DNA of 64,000 nucleotides, from contig NZ_MTSB01000001.1 in the NCBI RefSeq assembly GCF_002093745.1, forward strand, positions 62,001 to 126,000. The letters are read 5' to 3'. The DNA comes from Pseudomonas graminis. GTDB lineage: Bacteria; Pseudomonadota; Gammaproteobacteria; Pseudomonadales; Pseudomonadaceae. A program made the position numbers and the translations under genes. The notes under the pieces are model-generated. The model did no database searches and was not told where the DNA came from. It saw nothing but the letters and a program-made list of their open reading frames with translations. Shown here in pieces: positions 1 to 9,226 of this stretch (position 1 is the first letter of the stretch; each line of letters begins with the position of its first letter).

Positions 1-2948
1 GCGTGCAGAGCAACAGGTGTCCACTGGCTGGTCAGCTTGATGTCCGGACGCGGTCCCAGCATATCCAGGATGCGCACGTACCAGAGCTTGGCCTCGCCAA
101 GACTGTCGGGCGTCAATTGCCGATAGGCCATGTCGCCTCGGTCGATCAGGTTCTTGATGTAGTGGAAATACACGGCTTTCTGATAGCGGACCGGATCGCT
201 GGCGGCGATGCCATCCGGGTCAATGGGTGAGCGCAAAAAGTGGTCGGGGTCGGAGATTTCAACCAGTGGTCGAACGTTCCAGTAGGCGGGTGCTTTGTCT
301 GTCTCTTTGCGACCTGGGTCGAAGATGAACCCCAGCCAGAATTCTGCATCGGTGAAGCGCTGCTCCAGATTGAGACGGTGAGAAATCATGAACGGCAAGT
401 GCAGAAACAGCTCCCAGAAGTACAAACCATTGGCCCCTCCGAAATCCATCAGATCAGTGATGCCGTCATCATCGATGGGCGGTTCCTGTAACTGCTGGGT
501 ATCCCAGGACAAAAGGGCTTCGAGCGCGATGTTGGCCTTGTTGATCAGCTCGCGGGCGAACAGCGTATTCATGCGGATGGGGTCGCGATGGTCGGTGGTC
601 GAGTTGTCGCTGAACTGGATGTTTGAGTCGGAGAAGTCGATGTATTCAGCGATACCCAGAATGGCGTGGGTGCGCTTGTTGATTTTGGGCGCGACGGGAT
701 CACTTCCGCCGACGTTTGCCCACTCCAGTTCTATTTCAGTGGATTTAAGGGCGTTGCCGACCCAGGCATCGGGGGCCACGGTGTTTACGCTGAAGCCGTG
801 GTTGATATAAAACTTTTTTGATCCGCTGATGAAGGAGGTGAGTGGGAAGTCAGGCAGTAATGTCGACTTGTCAAACGTAAAGGTTGTTTCATAGCGACTG
901 GGCGCCGTGAGGTGATCGGTGTGAGGGGTTCTTTCAATCTCTATGAGGCTACGGGTGTGGGGATTATTCATGTTGTTGGGGTAATTAAACCATTGAGCAA
1001 AAAGAAACGTCTCAGTGTATTGAGGCTCTACACGTACAGAGGGATTCCGGTGTTCTAACATGTCGCCGTATAGCATTTTTATGAGTGCCTGAGACGCGAC
1101 CTCCGGGTCGGTGGCCGCCAACGACATCAGGTCGAAAGCCTCCGCCCTAAGTGTGCCGGATTCAAGGCTAATCCAGGTGGTATGATCTATAAGGTAAAGT
1201 CGGTTTTCTGGGGTGAGAAGGATATCTGTACTGGAGGGAGGATTTTCCACCGTGCTATATATGTCCACCGACAGGGTGTAACTGTGTCGTATGAGTGATG
1301 CGATTGTTAGGCGTGATCCGTTCTGTAATACAAAACGGCCATCAATGTTGAGGTCGTTGGGCGTCGTGATGAACTCGAATGTCCACTGGTTTTCTGGCTC
1401 AATCAATACGAGTGTTGTTTTAGTCATGCCCTTGATGAGGGTATCCTGATGCAGTGCAGTACTTAACGTTATTGTGGAGCTTGCAAGGTCCAGGCGGGGT
1501 GCATAGATACCAGTCATCTCGGCTATCGTTTTCTGATTGTCTCGGTAGTCCCACCATGCATCGCCCTTGTTGGGGGACGTTGTCAGGGAGGGTTTCAGTC
1601 TGATATACAAACTCCACATAAACTGAAAATTGTCCTTGTTCTTCAACGCAAACGCCCAGCAGGTCTTGCGCACGCGAGGCTGCTCCAGACCCTGGTCGGC
1701 TTTGTCGGAAATAGCCTCAACGTAGTTCGCCGTCGGAAAGGCGGGTGTGGTGTTGAAGTTTTTGTCGATAAACGCCGTGTGCAGAAAAGCATAGGTGGAC
1801 GTCGAACCGTCAGTATCACCGTTCACCAGTTGCTCCCCGGCATACATGGCGATGAACAGGGACTCGGGTGATGCCGAGACATCGAAGACGGCGATGGTAT
1901 TCAAGTCGCGTTCAAGATGGACAGCCTTACCCGCACGTTCAAACACCCCAAGGGTCGTCACATCCATGTAGATGTGTGGTGCGCTCCAGGAATCGTCATA
2001 TTTTTTATAGGAAATATTGAACACCAGCCGTACATTGGGTGTTCTTACCGTCACGGGCATCGTCGATGACGGCGGGTTGACCGGGATACTGCCATCCGCA
2101 CCCGGCACAATAGTACTGGCCGGCAAGGTGATCTCTATTGTTTCTGTCACAGGAATCAAGTCCACCCAGGTGACGAACAATCGATTGTTGAAGTACACCG
2201 GGCGAAGGGTTCTTTCCACGGTATTGGCATTGATGCCGATGTCGGCCCGCTTCCAGTCCGACCATGCGCCAGGCGTTGGATGATCAAACTTTGCCCCTTC
2301 AGTGCCTTCTTTATAGGCGCGCTCATTCATGTCCACCGTGCGCCAGTAGTAAATGTTTTCGGCCCTGGATTTGCCAATAAAATAATAGTTGCCCTCGGCA
2401 AACCGGTCGCTGTCGATATAGCCGTTGATAATAGTCAGGTTGGCGACTTCTTCAAAACTGGCCAGGTAGGCTTTGACCGCTTCCTGCGTGGTGTCGATGT
2501 TGATTCTGTTCTGATTGATATCGTTTTCCAGCTGGGCGAAATAACCGGACTTTTTAAGGCGCAAGGCCGGTGAGATGTAAACTTCCGGATACAGCGCCAG
2601 TTGCATATTGGCCGCCCAGATCGGGTATTGGCTGCTGCGCTCACGCCACTCCATAAAGCGCGCTTCGGTAGGCCGCAGCGTTTCGTACCCGGGTTCCATG
2701 CCCAGTAACGTGCCATTGATGAGTTGCTGCAGACTGCTGATCGCCGACGCAACATGACTGGTCTGGACTTCATTGCCGACCTGGTTGTCGAGCAGAAAGA
2801 ACTCGTACAAGTCGTTCGCCGTCTTCAAGCGTTGGTCCAGACCCATACGTTTGAGCATGGGGTCGTTGGGCACCACTTCGCCCAGATAGTAAGCCACCAG
2901 TGCATCGCGAAAGGATTCGTTCAACTGGCTTTCAAGGGTATCGGACAT
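1..2948 (-). CDS. tcaB: Tc toxin subunit A, C-terminal half (TcaB-like), partial
   Basis: The reading frame is open without a stop from the ATG at 2948 to the window edge, so about 982 residues are visible and the C-terminus lies outside. An AAGGAGG ribosome site sits 7 bases before the ATG. The stretch around residues 110-230 (YPEVYISPALR, YFAQLENDINQ, YLASFEEVANL, YFIGKSRAENIYYW) matches the conserved neuraminidase-like/TcdA-TcdB pore-forming region of TcA proteins. From family knowledge, TcaA plus TcaB together equal one TcA chain, which pentamerises into the receptor-binding and translocation channel that injects the TcC toxin. The gene starts 40 bases after tcaA and is co-transcribed with it. 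The visible part ends near where the coiled-coil channel region should begin, so the pore helices cannot be inspected. The TcaB assignment is firm at family level. Confidence 0.88.
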   Translation of the reverse strand, partial: MSDTLESQLNESFRDALVAYYLGEVVPNDPMLKRMGLDQRLKTANDLYEFFLLDNQVGNEVQTSHVASAISSLQQLINGTLLGMEPGYETLRPTEARFMEWRERSSQYPIWAANMQLALYPEVYISPALRLKKSGYFAQLENDINQNRINIDTTQEAVKAYLASFEEVANLTIINGYIDSDRFAEGNYYFIGKSRAENIYYWRTVDMNERAYKEGTEGAKFDHPTPGAWSDWKRADIGINANTVERTLRPVYFNNRLFVTWVDLIPVTETIEITLPASTIVPGADGSIPVNPPSSTMPVTVRTPNVRLVFNISYKKYDDSWSAPHIYMDVTTLGVFERAGKAVHLERDLNTIAVFDVSASPESLFIAMYAGEQLVNGDTDGSTSTYAFLHTAFIDKNFNTTPAFPTANYVEAISDKADQGLEQPRVRKTCWAFALKNKDNFQFMWSLYIRLKPSLTTSPNKGDAWWDYRDNQKTIAEMTGIYAPRLDLASSTITLSTALHQDTLIKGMTKTTLVLIEPENQWTFEFITTPNDLNIDGRFVLQNGSRLTIASLIRHSYTLSVDIYSTVENPPSSTDILLTPENRLYLIDHTTWISLESGTLRAEAFDLMSLAATDPEVASQALIKMLYGDMLEHRNPSVRVEPQYTETFLFAQWFNYPNNMNNPHTRSLIEIERTPHTDHLTAPSRYETTFTFDKSTLLPDFPLTSFISGSKKFYINHGFSVNTVAPDAWVGNALKSTEIELEWANVGGSDPVAPKINKRTHAILGIAEYIDFSDSNIQFSDNSTTDHRDPIRMNTLFARELINKANIALEALLSWDTQQLQEPPIDDDGITDLMDFGGANGLYFWELFLHLPFMISHRLNLEQRFTDAEFWLGFIFDPGRKETDKAPAYWNVRPLVEISDPDHFLRSPIDPDGIAASDPVRYQKAVYFHYIKNLIDRGDMAYRQLTPDSLGEAKLWYVRILDMLGPRPDIKLTSQWTPVALH

Positions 2949-2988
2949 GATCAGGCCTCCTTGGCATTGAGCATTTGTAGCGTGCGGC

Positions 2989-5955
2989 TTAACGGTGGCC
3001 TGCGATGACAGCTTCGCCTATGGCTTTCCAGCTTGAGGCAGTGCTGTCCGTCGTAAGGTGGGTTGCCGACAGGAGCTGGGCAGCCGAAAGACCGGTGAGT
3101 TCGCTGGTGCTTTGCATCCGGCTCAACCAGTCCACCTGGTGCATGGACGATGCGATGCGACCTGAGGACAGAAGTAATACATTGGCCGCTTGTATTTCAG
3201 ACGAGGTCCACTGTGTGAGCGACGCCAGCAAGTCTGCGCATTGCGTCGGATCACGGCTGGCGTCGTTCGCCTGCTTGAAGTAATCGAGCAGCTTGTTTTC
3301 CGCCTGCCCGCAGCGGTCGCGCCAGTCGCGATAGCGCTCCAGTACAAACAGGCTGATCAGTGAAAGGGGCAGTGGGCCGGTAAAGTCGGCATGCAGCCAG
3401 TGTGGGTTGATCAAAAACGTGCGTAGTGCCTGAGCACTCAGGGCGAGCTGCTGGCTGACTTCCGCATGGCGCATCAGTTTCATCAGCGTATCCGTCATGT
3501 CATTGCCGGCCATGAGCGCACCGAGAAACCTGTCTGCGCTAGTGCCTGACCAGCGCATGACCGGTTCGCAACGATCCAGCGGCAGACCGGCAATCGTTTG
3601 CAACAGGCCTTCCATCAAACGGTGTTGACTCAGGTAGCCCTCTATTACGAATGCTTCAAGCTTGGCGCCGACCTCTGTGGCCAGTGGCTCCCCGATTGCA
3701 ATGGAGGAAAGCTGATTGCGAATGACGTTACGAATACTGACAGCGGGTTCTTCGGTCAGCGGCTGAGCCTCGACCAGCCCTTGTGGGTCGATCAGCACGG
3801 CAAGGACAGACCACCAATCAATGGCTGTACTTTCGTCGTCAAGGCCTGGCAGGTTCAGGGTTGCCAGTTGCTGTTCGGTCAGTACAGCCTGGCGCGCATC
3901 GTTGTTTAATGGCTCAAGCTCGGTAATCAGTTCCTGCTCGACATCTGTTTCGTTGATATCCACGCCTGACTGACGCCGCAGTGTGGCAACGTCCTGATCG
4001 GATTCTTTGAGCCAGGTGGCTGCCCAGTCCAGTTGCATCAGGATATCGAGTATGTCCGGTTCGGCGTGGGTCTCCACATCTTCTGAAGTCACTCTGAGTT
4101 GGCCGGTGATCACTTTTTTTCGATAAGCCTCACCGCCCAGCAAGTCGATCAATGCCCGGCTGTCCTTTGCCGTCAGACCGAGCATCGAAGCAATTCGTGC
4201 TTGTCGATACAGCGAAGAGACCATGCTCATGTTCAGTAAGAGTTGGCTGGGCGTGTTGCCGATCAGTTCGCGAGTATCAATGCCCAGCAGTCTCAAACCG
4301 TCATGAGTACTGGATAACCGCAGGGCGACGCTCAACTGGGCGCGCGCCTTGATGTGTTGGCTGCCGGGGTTGTCCAGGTAGAGAAGTGCTCCGCTCAGAA
4401 CCAGCGGCGTATCGAATAATGCGGGGTTGTTGAATACCCGGTCGAACAGCGGCAAGCGGCTATCGTTTGCCTCTCCGGCCATGAAGTGGATAAAGGCTGC
4501 AAACTCATCAAGCGCGAGGGTGTGCCGCTTGTTCAGATACCGGTAGGTTCCCAGTGCGCGCAGTGTGTTGACCGTCAGCACCCTCTGAGGGTTGGCATCA
4601 CCCTCCGAACGAATGACCGCCATGACCAGCGTGTCAAGCTCGGTAAAAGGCATGTTCATCCAGCGTTGTAAACGAATCATGCGTTGCAGGCGGTCAAAAC
4701 GGTCAACGCTCGTGTTGGTCAGCCGGCTGATACCTTGCGCATCCTTACTCAGGCCCATCGCCGCCTGAGCGGTAGGTCCGTTGATGTACCCAGCGCCGAA
4801 TCGAGCCTCCGTTGCTTTCAGGCTTTCCTCGTCTGGCGAGTCTTCATCGGCCGTTTGCCCAGCCGACCGGATATTGGGTGAGGCATAGGGTGTATGGCTG
4901 CCTATTGCCAAAAGGGTTTCGACGCCATCGCTGTCGAGTTCCGTCTTCGCCATGAAGACACTCAGCATATTCAGCGGGTTGCGGGCGTCATCCAGGTAAT
5001 CGACGTTGTACTTTTTCTTGAAAAACTGGCTGATCAACAGGGGGGGCGTGTCGTCGCTTGCGGGGGTTATCAGCGCCGGCTCAAGCACGATTGACTGTTG
5101 TTCCGGGCTGAGCCCGCTCATCATCATTTGCGCGACGGCACTCGATTGATTCACCTTTCCATACGCGGTGGTCAGCATTGAGGTGGCGGGAACTTCAGGG
5201 CTGACGTGATAACTCAGCTCACCCAGCATGGGCTTTTTCCCCGCGAGTCCAAGGCTGATCTGTTGGAAATGAAAGTTGTAAGGAAACTGAAACGGATAGT
5301 GTTTCTCGGCCACCAGTTGATAAAGGGTCTTGTCCTTGTCCGCCGGCACGGTGTTCACGTACGCCTTGATGGCTTTGCCCAATACTTCATTGACGATGTG
5401 CAGCGTAGGTATAGGGGTGAAGGTGCTTTCTTGGCTGATCAACAGGTCTTTCAAATCGGGCCGTCGTTCGTCGAGGTGAATACGTTTTTCCTCGGTCGGA
5501 CTGTTCTCCAGTTGTTCCAGAGCAAAACGATAAAGAGAGGCCAGGTAGGCAACGGGCGAGTCCTTGGCCTCGATGGCGCCGACCTTACAAAACAGGTCCC
5601 AGTTTTCATTAAACAAGTTGGGAAAGCTGGGGCCAATGTCCACCAGCGACCGTACCCCCGTACGCCGTGTCAGTTGTGGAGGGCGACCTGAAGAGAGCAG
5701 TTGATTGCGATACAGGCGCACGATTTGTATGGCGTAACAGCGAGCGTTTTCATAAGCGAGCGCACCATCGGCGTCGCAGAGGTGCGAGAGTTCTCGAACA
5801 AAAGCTGTTTTGGAGCGCCTTGCGATGTCGAACACTGAATGTATTTTCAGCTCGGCCATCGCGTCAATGAACGACATCTTATCGCGGGTGTGTTCAGGCG
5901 TTTCTGTCGCCGATTTAGCCAGATTGCGTAACAGGGAAAAGGGTTGCTCGGTCAT
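2989..5955 (-). CDS. tcaA: Tc toxin subunit A, N-terminal half (TcaA-like)
   Basis: This is a 988-residue protein starting at an ATG with GGAGGG 6 bases upstream. The N-terminal part (about residues 25-130, SFIDAMAELKIHSVFDIAR and the following helix-rich block) is the VRP1/SpvA-like domain found at the start of TcA toxins. The rest is the large alpha-helical shell region without signal peptide or membrane segments, as expected for Tc proteins. In split-type Tc loci TcaA and TcaB form the A component that TcdA encodes as one chain. The gene lies directly upstream of tcaB in the same direction and is divergent from the tccC-like gene. No TcB (TcaC/TcdB) gene is visible, so the B component must lie beyond the left edge or elsewhere. 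No frameshift or internal stop is seen. Confidence 0.88.
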   Translation of the reverse strand: MTEQPFSLLRNLAKSATETPEHTRDKMSFIDAMAELKIHSVFDIARRSKTAFVRELSHLCDADGALAYENARCYAIQIVRLYRNQLLSSGRPPQLTRRTGVRSLVDIGPSFPNLFNENWDLFCKVGAIEAKDSPVAYLASLYRFALEQLENSPTEEKRIHLDERRPDLKDLLISQESTFTPIPTLHIVNEVLGKAIKAYVNTVPADKDKTLYQLVAEKHYPFQFPYNFHFQQISLGLAGKKPMLGELSYHVSPEVPATSMLTTAYGKVNQSSAVAQMMMSGLSPEQQSIVLEPALITPASDDTPPLLISQFFKKKYNVDYLDDARNPLNMLSVFMAKTELDSDGVETLLAIGSHTPYASPNIRSAGQTADEDSPDEESLKATEARFGAGYINGPTAQAAMGLSKDAQGISRLTNTSVDRFDRLQRMIRLQRWMNMPFTELDTLVMAVIRSEGDANPQRVLTVNTLRALGTYRYLNKRHTLALDEFAAFIHFMAGEANDSRLPLFDRVFNNPALFDTPLVLSGALLYLDNPGSQHIKARAQLSVALRLSSTHDGLRLLGIDTRELIGNTPSQLLLNMSMVSSLYRQARIASMLGLTAKDSRALIDLLGGEAYRKKVITGQLRVTSEDVETHAEPDILDILMQLDWAATWLKESDQDVATLRRQSGVDINETDVEQELITELEPLNNDARQAVLTEQQLATLNLPGLDDESTAIDWWSVLAVLIDPQGLVEAQPLTEEPAVSIRNVIRNQLSSIAIGEPLATEVGAKLEAFVIEGYLSQHRLMEGLLQTIAGLPLDRCEPVMRWSGTSADRFLGALMAGNDMTDTLMKLMRHAEVSQQLALSAQALRTFLINPHWLHADFTGPLPLSLISLFVLERYRDWRDRCGQAENKLLDYFKQANDASRDPTQCADLLASLTQWTSSEIQAANVLLLSSGRIASSMHQVDWLSRMQSTSELTGLSAAQLLSATHLTTDSTASSWKAIGEAVIAGHR

Positions 5956-6216
5956 GTCCGGCCCTCCGTGGTCATGACACCAGCGTTGTTTATGATGCTC
6001 GATACGTCTACCTGACAGAAATGCCAGTCCTGACCGACAGCGTGCAGGATTGCGTGTTGAAACAACATGTTAGTGCGCAACGCTTAAGGGTGTTGTATTG
6101 GCTATTGGCCGCTGACGGGTTATGCCTATTCATGCTTTATCGAGCACGGCGCATGGGTTCGCTTGCTGTTATCGTTGAAGGATGCGGAGTGATAGGGGTT
6201 TTCAAGGATGAAGGCA

Positions 6217-9033
6217 ATGAACTCGATCATGCACCTCGATACACCGAGCCTGGCGGTCAGCGACTCACGTGGGTTGCCTGTACGCAGCGTGCAGTTCTAT
6301 CGCGCCTTTGACGGGCAACGCATTGAAGCTCGAGTGACGCAGCAGTATTTCGACATGGCAGGACGGCCAATCGCAAGCCGGGATCCACGGTTCTTCAGCC
6401 GTCTGAAACACGATGCGCACGCACCTGTGAACCTGAAACAAACAGTCAGCCTGTCTGGAGCTGTGTTGTTGAGCGAAAGCGTTGACGCGGGGTGGCAATT
6501 GAGCCTGAACGGTCAGGCAGGGCATTTGCTTGAAAGCCACGACGGACGAGGTACGCAGCGGCGCATTGAGTACGACGCGCTGCTGCGTCCCTCGTCGATC
6601 AACGAATCAGGCCGAACTGCCGAGCGCTTTTCTTATGGCGGACCCGCCGCGGCTGAGCGTAACCAGTGTAATCAGCTGATTCGCCACGACGACACGGCGG
6701 GCGCTCGTTTTCTGCCGGACTACGGCGTGCTCGGTGCAGCGCTGACCGAATGTCGACAGTTCTTGCAGGCGCACGACGCACCGGACTGGCCCCTTGCAGA
6801 ACGTGATCGGGATGCCCTGCTGGAAACGGAAGCATCCACAACCCGGACCGCATTCAACGCACTTGGCGAAACAACCCGGCAGACCGATGCCGCCAACAAC
6901 GTGCAGGTATTTGGCCAGACGGTGGGCGGTCAGTTGAAAACGGTCGAGCTGACGCTGGCCGGTGCTGCACAGCTGCAAACGTTGGTCAGTGCCATTGACT
7001 ACAGCGCCTCCGGTCACGTTGTGCAGGAAACCGCTGGCAATGGTGCGACAAGTGTTTATCACTATGATCTTCAGGATGATCGGCTCGTTGAACTCGGCAC
7101 CACGTTAACGAGCGGGCGGGTTCTGCAGCGCTTGCACTACACCTATGACCCGGTCGGTAATGTGGTGAAGATTGAAGACAGGGCGCAGGCCATAACGCAT
7201 TGCAATAATCAAAGCACTGCGCCCATTAATGGCTATGCCTATGACACCCTGTATCAACTGATCAAAGCCACTGGCCGCGAGGTCAGGAACAATACCGGTC
7301 ACGGCCCTGCCTTACCTGATCTGCAACCCTTGCCACTTGACCCGAACAGGCTCGCCCACTACGAGCAAAGTTATTATTACGATGCGGGCGGTAACCTGGT
7401 CACCCTTTGCCACGATGGCGCGCAGTCATTCACCCGCCATATGCGGGTGGCCCCGAACAGCAATCGCAGCCTTCCGGAGGACGAGTTCAATACAGGCTTG
7501 CCGGAGAGCTTCGACGCCAGCGGTAATCTGCTGAATCTGGTACGCGGCCAGCCTTTACGCTGGGACGTGCGCAACCAGTTACAGCAGATCACGTTTGTTC
7601 GTCGTGCGGATGGGCCAAATGACGACGAGTGTTATAGCTACGATGGCCAAGGCCAGCGCTGCCGCAAGATCAGCACGTCTCAGGCCTCGGGTCGCACGCT
7701 GACCCACGAAGTGCGCTACCTGCCGGGTCTGGAAATCCGTACCACAGCGGGCGACGAGACCCTTCATGTCATCTCCGCTCAGGCAGGGCGCAACAGCGTT
7801 CGTGTATTGCATTGGGATGCCGGTAAACCAGGCGCTATTGCGAATGACCAGGTACGTTACAGCCTGAGCGATCATCTGGGGTCGAGCACCCTGGAACTGG
7901 ATCAGCAAGGCGCGCTGATCAGTCATGAACGCTATTATCCGTTTGGCGGTACGGCCTGTTGGGCAGCGCGCAGTGCGGTTGAAGCGAAGTACAAGACCGT
8001 GCGTTATTCGGGCAAAGAGCGTGATGCCAGCGGGCTGTATTATTACGGGTTCAGGTATTACGCACCGTGGCTGCAAAGGTGGATCAATCCGGACCCTGCG
8101 GGGGCTGTGGACGGATTGAATCTTTACCGGATGGTGGGGAATAATCCATTAAGAAATAAAGATAATAACGGGTTGCAATACCGATCTTATCAAGGCTTCA
8201 ACGATGACTACGAACAGAATGTCCGCGCGCTGGGGCTGACCATTGTTGCTCGAGGCAGGGAAAGTATAAAGCAGTTGAAAAAGCCACCGGTGGATAAGCT
8301 GGGTCATGCCTTGGACGTTGTCGACATTGCCTATAAAGAAAGTCACGCAGTTTTCAATGGAGGGGTTTTGACCGACACGCAACAAGCCATCGTATGGAAC
8401 GTCATGGGGGAAACATCATTGGCTCGCCTGCCTGAAATGGCCAGCCAATACAGTAGGCTGAGCGACGCGGTGCAGCGCTATTCGACGGGTTCCGGATTTA
8501 ACCAATTTGCGGTCTTTGGTAGGAACCCCGATCGGCATGGTCTTACTCACAAAGAGGATCCTCACAAAAAAGTTTTTTTGGGGCGTGAGGTGTTGGAATT
8601 TCATACGCTAGGCACTGCGTTGGTAGTGGGTCATGAAATATCCCATACGACGCCTGATCGTTCGCGTGATTATGTTTATATGAACGCGAATTTCACCAGG
8701 GATGAGGGTGTTGAGCAGCTTTCTACGGAGGGCGTCCTCGAGTCTTTACAGGGAATGATAGAGTCGGCAAGTCGCGTCACACAGGGTTACCGTGATCAAG
8801 AAATATTTTTAAATATTGACAGTATGATTAAAGAGAAAAAGCTGACGGCTGCCAAGGTGATGGAAATTTTCGACACGAAGAGCGTTCAGGATATCAGTAT
8901 TCATCGTTTGAACCATCCGGGGGTCAGGGACAAGCTGCTACGTAATAATGCAGACACTGTTATATTTTTAGGACTTTTTCTCGGGCAAGATCGAATCATT
9001 TCAAGAATGAAGGCATTGAATTACGTTACGTAG
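6217..9033 (+). CDS. tccC: TccC-type Rhs-repeat toxin (TcC) with metallopeptidase-like C-terminal module
   Basis: I place the start at ATG 6217 (AAGGA 8 bases upstream); an in-frame ATG at 6208 would add three residues. The N-terminus (LAVSDSRGLPVRSVQFYR) is the standard TccC opening. YD/Rhs repeats follow, and the Rhs core closes with YSGKERDASGLYYYGFRYY and then DPAGAVDGLNLYRMVGNNP at residues about 626-643. From family knowledge, TcC core proteins form a cocoon with TcB and self-cleave at this conserved end, releasing a variable C-terminal toxin. Here the tail is about 295 residues and contains VVGHEISHTT, a zincin-type HExxH with histidines at residues 806 and 810. No ADP-ribosyltransferase motif was recognised. 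DNA of the tail is visibly more AT-rich than the core, consistent with module exchange. The toxin activity is inferred. Confidence 0.85.
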   Translation: MNSIMHLDTPSLAVSDSRGLPVRSVQFYRAFDGQRIEARVTQQYFDMAGRPIASRDPRFFSRLKHDAHAPVNLKQTVSLSGAVLLSESVDAGWQLSLNGQAGHLLESHDGRGTQRRIEYDALLRPSSINESGRTAERFSYGGPAAAERNQCNQLIRHDDTAGARFLPDYGVLGAALTECRQFLQAHDAPDWPLAERDRDALLETEASTTRTAFNALGETTRQTDAANNVQVFGQTVGGQLKTVELTLAGAAQLQTLVSAIDYSASGHVVQETAGNGATSVYHYDLQDDRLVELGTTLTSGRVLQRLHYTYDPVGNVVKIEDRAQAITHCNNQSTAPINGYAYDTLYQLIKATGREVRNNTGHGPALPDLQPLPLDPNRLAHYEQSYYYDAGGNLVTLCHDGAQSFTRHMRVAPNSNRSLPEDEFNTGLPESFDASGNLLNLVRGQPLRWDVRNQLQQITFVRRADGPNDDECYSYDGQGQRCRKISTSQASGRTLTHEVRYLPGLEIRTTAGDETLHVISAQAGRNSVRVLHWDAGKPGAIANDQVRYSLSDHLGSSTLELDQQGALISHERYYPFGGTACWAARSAVEAKYKTVRYSGKERDASGLYYYGFRYYAPWLQRWINPDPAGAVDGLNLYRMVGNNPLRNKDNNGLQYRSYQGFNDDYEQNVRALGLTIVARGRESIKQLKKPPVDKLGHALDVVDIAYKESHAVFNGGVLTDTQQAIVWNVMGETSLARLPEMASQYSRLSDAVQRYSTGSGFNQFAVFGRNPDRHGLTHKEDPHKKVFLGREVLEFHTLGTALVVGHEISHTTPDRSRDYVYMNANFTRDEGVEQLSTEGVLESLQGMIESASRVTQGYRDQEIFLNIDSMIKEKKLTAAKVMEIFDTKSVQDISIHRLNHPGVRDKLLRNNADTVIFLGLFLGQDRIISRMKALNYVT

Positions 9034-9192
9034 CCCGTCACGTTGAGGGGCACGGAAGGCTTGGCGTGTGTCGAGGCTGTCGGCATCACGGATGTTCCAA
9101 TAGCCAGGCTGTCGCTGATTTGCCAATGTGCTCAGTTGTGTGAGGGTTGGCAGGAGTACCTTTGCGCAAACCTGACGTCGAATGGAACGATA

Positions 9193-9217
9193 AAACCCGC
9201 CTCAATGAGGCGGGTTT
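9193..9217 (-). terminator. Intrinsic terminator after fumarase
   Basis: A perfect 11-bp stem (AAACCCGCCTC / GAGGCGGGTTT) with a 3-base loop lies just past the fumarase stop codon. The T-rich arm on both strands could also stop tccC transcription coming from the left. Confidence 0.8.
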
Positions 9218-9226
9218 CAGGGTTTC

